In this document: positions 40,901 through 45,518 of the stretch, one piece after another
Numbering within the stretch: position 1 is the first letter of the stretch
Layout: each line of letters begins with the position of its first letter
Assembly (NCBI RefSeq): GCF_015706575.1
Contig: NW_024037076.1
Span: 9,830,777 to 9,894,776, forward strand
Length of the DNA stretch: 64,000 bases
Reading direction: 5' to 3'
DNA from: Patiria miniata
Lineage: Eukaryota; Echinodermata; Asteroidea; Valvatida; Asterinidae
Notes under the pieces: generated by a model
What the model was told of the DNA's origin: nothing
Seen by the model: the letters and a program-made list of their open reading frames with translations, nothing else
The model's database searches: none
Position numbers and translations under genes: made by a program

Positions 40901-43900
40901 CCGACAATGATCTTGAAGTATGCCGGATCATTGTCGGAAATGACGTCCATTAGTTTGAACTTTACACATCTTTTGAGGCAGAAACTGGCCATTAGATGTG
41001 CAATTCAATTTAGAGGGCATTCCCTTACTGGTAAATTAACTTCAGATTTTCGTGAGACTGAAGGAGAACCCATCCACCAACGGTGTATTATCAGTTCAAG
41101 TCCCGTCGATGGAGGAAGGGAGCGTTGTCGTAAGGTCTGTGGCTTCATTTGAAAATGGTGCGCCCTCAGACGCCAGCCTGCAGGAAGTCATGTCAAGCAG
41201 TCCATCACTGAGCGACGGCGTTAATGTCATCAACTTCGACCGTGATTCAGTCACTGTAAATGGTAATGCAACTGTACACCAATCTTAAACAGGTGGGGTT
41301 TTGGCCCATTATGGTTAGGTAAAGGACTGTGGACGAATGTCCTTTTCCCTGAAATATTACTGTATCAAGTTCCAAGAAGTAAGACGGAGGTAAATACAAA
41401 AGGGTAAACACTAAAGGTTTTGCTGAATACAAATGGCGCCCTCTTATTGCGTCCGCTATATCCAAGATATGCTTTTTTTTTTTTTTTTTTTGTGTCCCGA
41501 TATTCTTACAACCTTAGTTATGGAACCGACATTTATTCTTTTACATTACATCCACTTTCAGTTTAATGACTTTTGTCATGACAGATGGGGAATTTGACTG
41601 TGTACCAACCTACTGCAAAAATGGTGGGACTTGTGAGGCGTCTGGAAACTTCCCTCAAGTTTTGTATACGTGCAGGTAAAACCATATTCCATGGACCTTG
41701 GGCGCGTCAGAAGCTGTTCTTTGTTTTAATTCATTAACAATGGATACAAAGAAAGGTTTACTCATGCCTCTCTATACGATACAAAACTATTGGCCTCCAT
41801 ATAAATCCGCCTTCATGCATGAGGTCAATTACCAAAACTACATGCAACTTCAGTTGTAATATATCCACCAATACAAATGTGTATATTAACTCACGGTTGT
41901 GGTGACTACCCAGCAGAATGTGTGCAAGAGTTACCCAACTTTGTACGTGGTTTTCATTAGGGCAAACCCAAAGAAGTTCATAAATCCCCTCGATGAGTAT
42001 TAAACTTGAGAAAATTATAAGAATGATGGGTATTCAACAAAATATAGAGCACATTGGTGGGACGATTCCTTTTCAAACATAATGCAATCGGTAGGAATCA
42101 ATATCCTTTTTTTCCCTTTTAGCTGTCAAGCTTCATATACAGGGGAACGTTGTGAGACGGATGTCCAAGGTAAGCTTGTAAAAACAATGCAGATATAATC
42201 TACTGCAGAAAAAGGTTTGCAAATTTGGAGTCGGTTTATACTTTAACCGAACGCACAAAGCGATTTTCTTGACGTCAAGAGTTAGTGAAGCCCCACTGTT
42301 ACGTTCGTCGAACGGCTTCGCACTTAGATTTGCGTAAATTGAACAGACTAACTTTGTGTTGCAAAACTTGCAAAATATAATTTCTTTTATTGTAAAAAAG
42401 AGTTAACATTGTTTATTCTGCATCTAATTAAAGAGACTTAAAACTGGGACTGATTAATTAACCTCAAATGATTATTGATCAAATGCAACGACTATAATGC
42501 CAAAGCATTTCTATTTCATTCCATCTGATGAACAAGGCATATTTTTGTACGCAGTTAGTCATTAAAGTGTTGGTCGGATCTTTGTCATTTCTTATGCCAG
42601 AATACAGTTTCGCTGGTATTCACAGCATACTAACCTCCAACTGTTTTGTAACCGGTGTCCAATTTAGAGCCTGATGGTGGCAGTCTATCAACCGTCACTG
42701 TTGTACTCATCATTGCTGGCTGTACTGTGCTGCTTATCGTTGTGGTGTGCATGCTGGTCTGCATGTGTCTCCTCATTCAGAGGCAACACGCCAAGTCGCT
42801 GGTTTATCGTGAGGACAGACAACGGTCTGGTGTGCGAAGAGAAAGCAGGAGTATTTTCGATAACTACGGTGATCGGAGCACGGAGTCTGTTGATGTCTCC
42901 TGCATGGCAGACTTCGATGATGAGGCGGTTAGGATGAGGCGTTTGATGCACGTGATGGGCCGGTCTCGCTACTTGCAAGGGGTGAGGAATATGTCTTAAC
43001 ATAGTTACTGTTAATCTTGCAGTGTAATTTTGTTTGGCCTAATAGGTGCTGACTTTACTTTTCCCACTCTATTTCTGTGAAGAACTTGTCTGCTCGAGAG
43101 GAGTTTGTCCTACCCTACATGGCTACAGGAATTGAAGGGCTGTATCGTGAGGATGGTTCCGTGAGTATACCTAGTTTCAAGCTGACGAATTATTTTGAAA
43201 GTTCAGATATAGACTCAATAATGGAAACAAACTTCGGACATTCAGGTCGACGTCTCGACAGACTTCGTAGCAAATCAATAGACAGTGGTATGTCGTCCAC
43301 AAGAGAGCCAGCGCGGTTCTGTGTATTTGTTTTGTTATCATTTTCTTGGTTTCCATAATGTCTTACGACTTGAAAAATATGTTCAATCTGATATTTGTAT
43401 ATCATACGGCACAGTACATGTACATTACGTTCCTATAGACATTACATTATGGTCTCGAGTATGTAGTACGAGAAGATCCAAAATTAGAATTAAATTTGTT
43501 TGTTGTGTTATTTAACGTCTTTCGATGCACCTGTAATTGTAATCATACATTGGGGTCTCCACTCGACAAGCTCATGCTTTTTTGAGACCTCCATCCATCC
43601 ATAAAAAATAATTCAAATGTTATGTACGTGTATGTGTTGGGAAAAATTCATCAAAGATTTGATGGAAGGATTGATTGATTAGAATGTGAACATTTGAAGT
43701 TATTTTCCCGATCTGTGTTCATGTATTGGTTACTTCCCGAAAGATCCCCATAACTTTACAAACCTTACATTCATGTAAGGGTCATTCAAATGTTGTTTCA
43801 GCACTTGTTCCACATAAATATGCAAAGCCGGGAACTATTTTCAAAATGTTAGTTTGAGTCAACGTCAATGTCTACTGCGTTCAAGGACGAACAACCTTCC

Positions 43901-44228
43901 CCACACTGAATGACTATGAGGCATGTCAAACCCGCCTTAATATTTAGTCTGAGTCAAAAGTATATGCAATTGTACTTGGTCATTTGCAGCTTCAGATTCA
44001 GATTCAGATCCAGATCAATTTTGTTTAATTCATCATGAAGGCAATGCAGTTACAGTCACTTAAAGACACCGGAAACCATTAGTCTGGGAGTAAAGGTTAC
44101 ACAAAGGTTCTGAGTGGTACTGTATTAACTGTCTATGGATATCAAAATCTATGTTAACTAGCGGTCCTTTTTTATTTCATCAGGTCAACCCAGCAGGTCG
44201 TGTGGTGCGCAATCCCATGGTCAACTAG
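7481..44228 (+). CDS. MUC4-like transmembrane mucin with NIDO-AMOP-VWD, HYR, EGF and SEA modules (whole-gene model)
   Basis: Joined model of 39 exons, about 2,370 residues; initiator Met and signal peptide not found and probably upstream. Each exon pair joins in frame and most are symmetric phase 1-1, typical of shuffled extracellular modules. Order: Thr/Pro, LDLa, SMB, cbEGF, HYR, two Cys-rich modules, two HYR, NIDO, AMOP, VWD, Ig/cadherin-like, two EGF, cbEGF, Ser/Thr, four mucin exons, two EGF, SEA, EGF, TM, tail. NIDO-AMOP-VWD-EGF-TM defines MUC4 relatives; SEA is extra. Inferred role: tethered, O-glycosylated mucin at an apical cell surface, cleaved but held together at SEA. The first exon is joined across an 8.3-kb intron and is the least certain part. 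A tail-to-tail partial copy lies at 57,968-63,851. Confidence 0.8.
7951..7996. repeat. (TA)n microsatellite
   Basis: About 40 bp of nearly pure TA, preceded by 'taatatatattaataa'. Length-variable by nature. Confidence 0.95.
7997..11149. other. Long intron or intergenic stretch; one dispersed repeat, no gene
   Basis: Nothing coding is convincing. 9,455-9,930 is the second copy of dispersed repeat R1 (see 5,555). 8,000-8,210 is a more GC-rich unrecognised block. A tRNA-like 'gtattcgaaccccg' occurs at 10,130 but no cloverleaf forms. 'aacaaacatggcggac' at 10,258 resembles a YY1-type promoter word, with nothing else to support a promoter. Pure A runs lie at 10,580 and 10,610. Confidence 0.5.
9455..9930 (+). 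repeat. Dispersed repeat R1, copy 2
   Basis: Same family and orientation as 5,555-6,055; shares 'ctttctttcaagcctgatgg', 'caggccaagag', 'catctaattttgtttg' and 'gagtcagcaagcaacctgca'. Divergence is substantial (roughly a fifth of bases by eye), so it is an old pair. Confidence 0.65.
11150..11256 (+). repeat. Dispersed repeat R2 (pair with 12,554-12,656)
   Basis: The run 'gggcatacttctttt' ... 'gaatgaggataagaagtctt' ... 'cgtggtttta' occurs here and again at 12,554-12,656 in the same orientation with few changes. Non-coding, about 105 bp. Its class is unknown. Confidence 0.7.
12554..12656 (+). repeat. Dispersed repeat R2, second copy
   Basis: See 11,150-11,256. It is followed by 12,657-12,840, a GC-richer segment with the palindromic words 'cctcgcgagg' and 'cctcgcgaagcg', possibly the end of a decayed DNA transposon; I cannot assign it. 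Confidence 0.7.
12925..15250 (-). mobile_element. Dead non-LTR retrotransposon (LINE) with endonuclease and RT remnants
   Basis: Read on the - strand. Remnants of a LINE endonuclease region lie near 14,850-14,650 and spacer protein near 14,550-14,350. The pre-RT segment at 13,974-13,711 contains RDGNLLADKGEG. The RT core at 13,571-13,245 contains QAGFMPGRSTIDQIF and ALAFVDSKAAFEVVNRESLW, diagnostic of non-LTR RT. The RT thumb region near 13,030 reads LGSILTSDGSVEAEI. Frames shift between blocks and the FADD-type catalytic box is not readable, so it is inactive. An RTE-like clade is my guess. The 211-aa + strand ORF across it (13,580-14,215) is antisense. It sits in the presumed first long intron of the mucin gene. 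Confidence 0.85.
15251..15836. other. Intron sequence, nothing recognised
   Basis: AT-rich stretch between the LINE remnant and the LDLa exon. Polypyrimidine before the acceptor is 'ttgtttcttgcatccactcag'-like and acceptable. Confidence 0.5.
15837..15953 (+). CDS. LDL-receptor class A module exon
   Basis: 117 bp, phase 1-1, 'actcag|AA' to 'TGCG|gtgaga'. Encodes about 39 residues with six cysteines in LDLa spacing and the acidic calcium cage CDGILDCIDGRDETNC, in which the Asp/Glu ligands are present. Known role of the family: calcium-stabilised ligand-binding module. In this gene it is the first disulfide-rich module after the Thr/Pro exon. Confidence 0.9.
16805..16945 (+). CDS. Somatomedin B-like module exon
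   Basis: 141 bp, phase 1-1, 'cttgtag|CA' to 'CACCAG|gtaaca'. Eight cysteines in the SMB pattern, including GGCWCDDACEYYRDCCSD, the signature Cys cluster of vitronectin-type SMB domains. Ends in a short Thr/Pro linker (TTAPP). SMB domains mediate protein-protein binding and occur in mucin-like and matrix proteins; the partner here is unknown. Confidence 0.92.
17422..17550 (+). CDS. Calcium-binding EGF-like module exon
   Basis: 129 bp, phase 1-1, 'ttccag|CC' to 'GTGCAG|gtaatg'. Six cysteines; starts AVDEC, the calcium-binding EGF signature, and ends TSGFVGDGTTC. The intron directly after it carries a full MITE beginning 50 bp past the donor. Confidence 0.93.
17600..17883 (+). mobile_element. 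MITE family copy d, full length
   Basis: About 284 bp bounded by 'caagggcggatccagaac' and 'cccttgatccgcccttg', inverted termini of 12-15 bp. Interior: A-run, 'acggcgtggggttcgatgct', 'gatctgaggcaatttctgac', 'gcctgcctcttattgcgacg', then T/G runs. The best reference for the family in this window. No convincing target-site duplication. Lies inside an intron. Confidence 0.85.
18056..18334 (+). CDS. HYR (hyalin repeat) module exon 1
   Basis: 279 bp, phase 1-1, 'ttggcag|AT' to 'TTCCAG|gtttgc'. Encodes 93 residues beginning SPNITCPADLTVYTNC, the HYR start motif, and ending QCEMHITVAALP. HYR domains are Ig-like beta-sandwiches used in extracellular adhesion. Several N-glycosylation sequons are present (NIT, NYS, NAT). 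The upstream ORF extension from 17,908 is intron read-through. Confidence 0.9.
18540..18890 (-). mobile_element. Penelope-like element fragment, reverse-transcriptase end (- strand)
   Basis: On the - strand, crossing a frame break, one reads WRYIDDVFFIWT, then SFHRTIKFTSEFSVHQVHFL and LDVTILKEHNSIT, then PTDTHQYLYSCSCHPRHC and SQALRNRRIC. These are the C-terminal RT motifs of Penelope-like retroelements. Frameshifts and truncation show it is dead. It abuts, head to head, a + strand fragment of the same kind at 18,915. It lies in the intron after HYR 1. Confidence 0.8.
18915..19775 (+). mobile_element. Penelope-like element fragment, RT tail plus GIY-YIG endonuclease (+ strand)
   Basis: Begins with the same stretch found on the - strand next door (here SPGYCKTGIACSQALRVRRIC), continues through ARGPSFRQVQRAIARAK and LTTFHPSLHRLRKI, and reaches a GIY-YIG nuclease region near 19,475: CNTYNVTYLISC, GVQYVGNTKNTF and HRSTVNTKRLDTPVDHHFNL. 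Ends PHGLHIQLENY and a stop near 19,770. Order RT then GIY-YIG is the Penelope plan. Several frameshifts; inactive. Confidence 0.85.
19776..20320. other. Pyrimidine-rich tract after the Penelope fragment
   Basis: Strong C/T bias on the + strand with recurring 'cctc', 'ccatttt' and 'cccctt'; long ORFs here are consequences of low stop density. It may be the 3' untranslated part of the Penelope element. 20,318-20,395 is a short piece of dispersed repeat R1 ('ccaggtcaatccagtctgta'). Confidence 0.45.
20621..20728 (+). CDS. Cysteine-rich EGF-like module exon
   Basis: 108 bp, phase 1-1, 'tttaacag|AT' to 'TTCTC|gtaagt'. About 36 residues with seven cysteines (NCICLPAMGQGCTCSSAYCG). EGF-like spacing but not a textbook EGF; may pair structurally with the next small exon. 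Splice borders and cysteine density support it. Confidence 0.75.
20835..21180. mobile_element. G-rich non-autonomous element in intron
   Basis: Contains 'ctaggggggtctgaggcgtg' and 'cccccagaaaattttgaaat', phrases common to G-rich non-autonomous DNA elements, with G homopolymers at 20,890 and 21,103 and a closing 'accccctctagatctgctac'. Ends poorly defined. Confidence 0.4.
21320..21424 (+). CDS. Small cysteine-containing module exon
   Basis: 105 bp, phase 1-1, 'ggaacag|AG' to 'CCTCCA|gtaagt'. About 35 residues with four cysteines, ending CDPGHSGPRCTS like the last loop of an EGF. Probably the second half of a two-exon EGF-like unit with 20,621-20,728. Confidence 0.7.
22160..22405 (+). CDS. HYR-like module exon 2
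   Basis: 246 bp, phase 1-1, 'attcaag|AT' to 'TTTCAG|gtgcat'. Starts DDDKVQCPEIENKC and carries GGVFGTGHHDVVCVSKTGAF, close to the next exon's GGVFGLGYHAITCIVTNSAG, so the two arose by duplication. Fold assignment as HYR/Ig-like is by this pattern. Confidence 0.82.
22708..22962 (+). CDS. HYR-like module exon 3
   Basis: 255 bp, phase 1-1, 'cgcacag|CA' to 'GTCAATA|gtaaga'. Contains VTWTEVHAMDAG, then CTDSGDGV, then TGGVFGLGYHAITC and DFTLTVN; the 'G.H.ITC.v.n..G' and terminal 'F.v.V' strands are HYR hallmarks. Directly precedes the NIDO domain. Confidence 0.88.
23641..26615 (+). CDS. NIDO domain, five exons
   Basis: Exons 23,641-23,705, 23,878-23,967, 24,150-24,317, 24,546-24,689 and 26,165-26,615, joined phase 0 internally after a phase-1 start. 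The peptide opens LLPFGTASGDALLSD, continues FTDNGVIVLSN, KAMITPFWADVKGD and ANWALVVTWSNV, and then NTFQAVLATDGIHGFVIFNY, the complete NIDO signature seen in nidogen, MUC4 and SUSD2 relatives. The last exon also carries a Gly/Cys segment and the start of AMOP (CPCSLVNAVLDWRYIP). The intron before it is swollen by a 1.1-kb minisatellite. Known role: extracellular, structural; here it begins the MUC4-type core. Confidence 0.95.
24838..25920. repeat. Intronic minisatellite, 9-bp unit AAAGCAGGC
   Basis: About 1.08 kb of degenerate units of AAAGCAGGC / AAGGCAGGC, interrupted by variants such as 'gcatgc' and 'agacaaa'. Clean runs occur at 25,136-25,215 and 25,820-25,880. Gives spurious long ORFs (Lys-Ala-Gly on +, Cys/Leu-rich on -). 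It sits between NIDO exons 4 and 5 and is the largest simple array in the gene. Confidence 0.95.
26520..27763 (+). CDS. AMOP domain, end of exon 26,165-26,615 plus exons 26,940-27,119 and 27,653-27,763
   Basis: Starts at CPCSLVNAVLDW and continues FPGTPGPQCCYNIFTC, FYTDDLYQQWL, then VWPRFYCCERSTLCHLY and RPLMTCWSYVPP. The paired CC and the final aromatic/Cys blocks are the AMOP pattern. Exons are 180 and 111 bp, both phase 1-1; the last donor is taken as GGT|gtaagt, which restores frame into VWD as W-L-W-F-W-G-D-P-H. AMOP is found in MUC4, ISM1 and SUSD2, usually between NIDO and VWD as here. Confidence 0.92.
27165..27495 (+). repeat. Intronic direct repeat, about 75 bp twice
   Basis: 'ttttttttggatcacggttc' at 27,183 and 'tttctttggataacagttcc' at 27,437 begin two related stretches that each continue to 'ccattttgaaggctcaaaca' or near identical. 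A G-run separates them. Non-coding. Confidence 0.6.
27764..28688. other. Intron between AMOP and VWD, nothing recognised
   Basis: AT-rich, no repeats recognised except 'aatgttcataatgag' stutter at 27,910-27,940. The acceptor used (gtaactag, 28,681-28,688) has a weak polypyrimidine tract, yet the frame and domain match across it are exact. Confidence 0.6.
28689..30401 (+). CDS. VWD (von Willebrand factor D) domain and following MUC4-type region, five exons
   Basis: Exons 28,689-28,909, 29,184-29,262, 29,479-29,643, 29,863-29,979 and 30,141-30,401. Motifs in order: WGDPHIVTLDGLEYTFNGLG, then YSGFAAVYTGEARIEIKLSD, VTVNN-like strands, DFKGKTKGILGVWDDDQSND, and FEFGETWRIAEEDSLFFYQS. GDPH...DG...FNG and GxLGVWDDD are the diagnostic VWD start and end. 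The first donor is AGG|gtctgt, a weak but standard GT site that keeps frame. The last exon (KYNEAKAVCGSSKVCLYDSL) matches the conserved post-VWD segment of MUC4/SUSD2 relatives. Confidence 0.95.
30485..31500. repeat. Intronic minisatellite rich in CCCAACGACCCACCAA
   Basis: About 1 kb of degenerate units such as 'caacccaacgacccccaacc' and 'aaacgacccaccaac', combined into longer units near 30-60 bp, with a larger-scale repeat ('ccaaccggccacc'-type blocks at 31,035 and 31,445, 'cacccatgcagaccaacgac' at 30,985 and 31,398). Extreme C-richness on + gives false Gly/Trp/Val ORFs on - (30,762-31,390). Confidence 0.95.
31531..31679. mobile_element. 149-bp MITE with 18-bp perfect terminal inverted repeats
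   Basis: Left end CAATCCGGTTCGTTAGTG, right end its exact reverse complement; after two mismatched bases the inverted match resumes with ACGTCA. The interior includes 'cacacgcgcgcagcactg'. No transposase. Target-site duplication not evident. Inserted at the edge of the C-rich minisatellite. Confidence 0.85.
32117..32269 (+). CDS. Ig/cadherin-like segment exon
   Basis: 153 bp, phase 1-1, 'ttttcag|TG' to 'GATG|gtcagt'. Encodes NFPPNLTLVETVEVIVGQDF and AADPDGDNISYHLLQT. 'aaDPDGDnisY' is the cadherin-like/putative-Ig repeat signature common after VWD in MUC4-like invertebrate proteins. The donor gtcagt is weaker than most here. Confidence 0.85.
32705..33210 (+). CDS. Two EGF-like modules over two exons
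   Basis: Exons 32,705-32,883 (phase 1 to 0) and 33,030-33,210 (phase 0 to 1). The first finishes the cadherin-like strand (FKWTPANRSKVSIGFLATDG), then starts an EGF (LCDCENDGTC) completed in the second by CDCQPGWTGDFC. A second EGF follows with six cysteines, ending GPCPEGLEGDGKSC. EGFs directly after NIDO-AMOP-VWD match MUC4 order. Confidence 0.92.
33211..34339. other. Intron, nothing recognised
   Basis: 1.1 kb without domain-like frames. A short trinucleotide-like 'cgtcgttgccgtcgttgctg' lies just after the donor at 33,244. Confidence 0.6.
34340..34486 (+). CDS. Calcium-binding EGF-like module exon
   Basis: 147 bp, phase 1-1, 'tctgcag|AT' to 'GCATCG|gtgggt'. Begins DIDEC and ends CNPGYLLHEDGRQC, a classic calcium-binding EGF; the Asn/Tyr in VLMNYTCSC fits the beta-hydroxylation/aromatic region. 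Last Cys-rich module before the mucin tract. Confidence 0.94.
34722..34796 (+). CDS. Short Ser/Thr-rich linker exon
   Basis: 75 bp, phase 1-1, 'tttttacag|AA' to 'CTACAG|gtttat'. Twenty-five residues, mostly Ser and Thr (MAQVSTSATTSTYQSDTSTT), an O-glycosylation-prone lead-in to the Thr/Pro repeats. Supported by borders, frame and composition only. Confidence 0.7.
34886..35222. mobile_element. TIR-bounded non-autonomous element (GTGGCGTATCC type)
   Basis: Left 'aagtggcgtatccagagg', right 'gttggatacgccactgc', inverted over about 14 bp; interior has a G-run at 34,910 and 'tgtctacatttcggtgcg'. Resembles hAT-type MITEs with CAGTGGCGTA ends, such as 60,375-60,573. 'gtgcta' occurs just outside both ends but an 8-bp duplication is not clear. 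Confidence 0.6.
35575..36240 (+). repeat. Older duplication of mucin exon plus upstream intron
   Basis: The intron before exon A (35,575-35,760: 'ggctcgttgaaaaggaaatg', 'gacagtgtgcag', 'aggattttatac', 'cacatactctcagcac') recurs before exon B (36,075-36,230) with clear divergence. Exons A and B therefore come from one ancestral intron-plus-exon unit duplicated before the recent 1.71-kb event. Confidence 0.75.
35806..36027 (+). CDS. Mucin exon A (Thr/Pro repeat)
   Basis: 222 bp, phase 1-1, 'attagtag|AA' to 'GAGTTTG|gtaagt'. Seventy-four residues of six-residue units such as TTVPGP and TTTPGP, ending LEPSTTDEF. Nearly every unit offers Thr pairs next to Pro, the standard O-glycosylation setting. 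The long ORF in another frame (His/Ser/Arg repeats) is an artefact. Confidence 0.88.
36305..36958 (+). CDS. Mucin exon B (Thr/Pro repeat)
   Basis: 654 bp, phase 1-1, 'aataagtag|TT' to 'ACGTTCG|gtaaag'. 218 residues, about 36 units of TTxPGP (18 bp each, consensus ACCACCGTTCCAGGACCA), with internal higher-order repetition: the block ending VSGSTTIPESTTT appears twice. Frame open throughout; antisense frames are also open because of the repeat and should be ignored. Confidence 0.9.
37515..37736 (+). CDS. Mucin exon A' (duplicate of A)
   Basis: 222 bp, same borders and phase as exon A, offset 1,709 bp. Differs from A at a few bases (for example LAPTTTPG where A has LAQTTTPG, and IPGPPTTPG where A has IPEPPTTPG). 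Both splice sites intact. Confidence 0.88.
38013..38666 (+). CDS. Mucin exon B' (duplicate of B)
   Basis: 654 bp, same borders and phase as exon B, offset 1,708 bp, same length with no gain or loss of 18-bp units. One visible change is STPGPTT for STPEPTT in the second half. Confidence 0.88.
39285..39380 (+). CDS. EGF-like module exon
   Basis: 96 bp, phase 1-1, 'tgtttag|AC' to 'GTTCTG|gtaata'. Six cysteines in 32 residues: DCQVLSCQNGGTF and CECACPLTHSGSTC. 'CqNGGtf' is a common EGF start. First folded module after the mucin tract. Confidence 0.9.
39795..39932 (+). CDS. EGF-like module exon before SEA
   Basis: 138 bp, phase 1-1, 'atttgcag|AT' to 'TAGAA|gtaagt'. Six cysteines: DENPCLSGNRC, HYCLPDTHQDGFTCIC, DSSC. 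EGF of the calcium-binding-like type. A diverged twin lies at 63,714-63,851 on the - strand. Confidence 0.9.
40533..41262 (+). CDS. SEA-type domain with GSVVV autocleavage motif, two exons
   Basis: Exons 40,533-40,642 (phase 1 to 0) and 41,046-41,262 (phase 0 to 1). N-terminal part: QIVVTADLDFNQAYKNPTST and FRRLAAVFERA, the start of a SEA fold. The second exon has MEEGSVVVRSVASFENGAPS and ends GVNVINFDRDSVTVNG. GSVVV is the sequence at which MUC1-type SEA domains self-cleave between Gly and Ser. Inferred: the mucin ectodomain is held non-covalently to the membrane stub. Human MUC4 has no SEA, so this is a departure from its plan. Twin at 62,420-63,159 keeps the motif. Confidence 0.9.
41585..42169 (+). 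CDS. Membrane-proximal EGF-like module over two exons
   Basis: Exons 41,585-41,675 (phase 1 to 2) and 42,123-42,169 (47 bp, phase 2 to 1). Together DCVPTYCKNGGTC and TCSCQASYTGERC, six cysteines. The tiny 47-bp exon is too short for ORF finding but exact in frame, and the same split is kept in the inverted copy at 61,598-62,095. Confidence 0.92.
42668..42981 (+). CDS. Transmembrane and cytoplasmic exon
   Basis: 314 bp, phase 1 to 0, 'aatttag|AG' to 'CAAGGG|gtgagg'. Helix VVLIIAGCTVLLIVVVCMLV with several cysteines (possible palmitoylation), then a basic stop-transfer (QRQHAK) and a charged tail with RRESRSIFDNYGDRSTESVD. If the donor is not used, five more residues (VRNMS) and TAA end the protein at 42,999. 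The - strand twin lacks 12 codons of the tail. Confidence 0.92.
43083..43160 (+). CDS. Cytoplasmic-tail exon (alternative 3' borders)
   Basis: Acceptor 'tctgtgaag' before AAC; phase 0 in. Strong donor GGTTCC|gtgagt at 43,160 gives 26 codons (NLSAREEFVLPY ... LYREDGS), phase 0 out, matching the terminal exon at 44,184. The frame stays open and protein-like to about 43,283 (FESSDIDSIMETNFGHSGRR, RSKSIDS) where AGTG|gtatgt is a second possible donor with phase 1. I prefer the first because phases agree with the VNPAG tail; alternative splicing is possible. Absent from the inverted copy. Confidence 0.6.
43284..44183. other. Last intron, nothing coding recognised
   Basis: Unique AT-rich DNA largely matched in reverse at 58,013-58,860. 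A short (cagatt)n-like stretch, 'cagattcagattcagatcca', is at 43,993. The exact insertion point of the 1.24-kb element in the other arm is 43,340/43,341. Confidence 0.6.
44184..44228 (+). CDS. Candidate terminal exon, VNPAGRVVRNPMVN stop
   Basis: 'tttcatcag|GTC' in phase 0 gives 14 residues and TAG. The acceptor, reading frame and stop are all preserved in the inverted copy (58,012-57,968). In phase 1 the same exon would encode 28 other residues to TAA at 44,269, also open in both copies, so the frame depends on which donor upstream is used. Confidence 0.6.
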   Translation, partial: VNPAGRVVRNPMVN

Positions 44229-45518
44229 ACGCCCCATCCGTTCACTGCACGTTAACAGCTATTTGGTAAAGCCGAATGGAACACATTTCTTGCAAGTGAT
44301 ACTTGTATCCCTTTGATTACTTGAAAGCAGGTCGCTGTATTCTAAACTGGAAAATTAAAATTAATGCAAGGAATTATTACATGACTTTGCGTTAAACATT
44401 TCAAGAAACTTCCATTTAAAAAAAAAAAAATCTGACATTGTCTTCTTTAGACAAAGTTCGCATATTTAGCTGATGGTTTAATCAGGACACTTTTGACCAG
44501 CATATCAGCTTTCAAATTGTTACCTCTGCATTATTTACCCAGAAAAACAAGTTGTAATCAACAAACGTAAATGAAGGTTACGTTAAAAGTAAATATCGGT
44601 GGATGGGATATCAAAGATACTTTTTAGTGCTGTACGTGCGTAGAATTAATTACATTATATAATATCAATCATTACTAATGGTGATACAGTTTGTTTCATT
44701 ATTAAACTAAGTAGACATTTATAGAACAGTGTTTTGAGAAAACTAATGATTGATTTACGACCTCGACAATGGCCAGGCAGTGTTGATACTGAGTTGGGCG
44801 GGGTGATCTGAAGTCATGTTTTATGCTTTGATTTCCCAATTGCTATTAATTGTTATTATTGTATTCAAACAGCAGATCACTTGATAATGTTCTGTTATCT
44901 GGTAGTATTCGCCAGATCATATATAATTATATGAATTGAGGCAATTGTGTATCAGAATTTCACAGCGCTCATATCATAGGGAGGTAGTTTAACGGATTGC
45001 ACGTATTTTATCCGCATACCTTGTATTATTGTACAAAGGTAGTTCTCCTCGCTATTTTGTATGAGCTCATATTAACATTTTGTATGAGCTCTTAGGAATA
45101 GAATGACTCGATATGGTTTAAGAAATACTGCCTATAGTCGATTGCTCTTTTGAGGGAATCGTGGATCGTATTAGCCATGAAGGAGTGTTCCTCGACTGCG
45201 GTCTTTGGTAAAAAAAAAAATGCCCATTACAATAGCATTAATTCAAGTATCATGCGTCTGTTGCTTATAAAATCATTCTGAAAATTTAATAATGTTCTTT
45301 TCCTGAGTGTTTTCTATCATTATGGATAGAGGGATACACATTGTGTAGTATCATTATTATAATTTTGTTCTCGTAATGTCACCAAGGATTACTCAAAATT
45401 GCCCTAGGCACTGAAGCTTCAAGCCTGAAGAAACCTGTAGAGAGAAGACATTGATAGTAAAATAGTACAGTTTTAGAGGTGGGAGGAAAACCGCAGAAGA
45501 GCACTTAACCTCACCCAA
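44229..45518. other. 3' untranslated or intergenic sequence, no gene
   Basis: AT-rich, without a clear AATAAA close to the stop. Matched in reverse at 56,700-57,967. 'tttgtatgagctcatattaa' / 'tttgtatgagctcttagg' at 45,056-45,095 is a short direct repeat. Confidence 0.5.
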
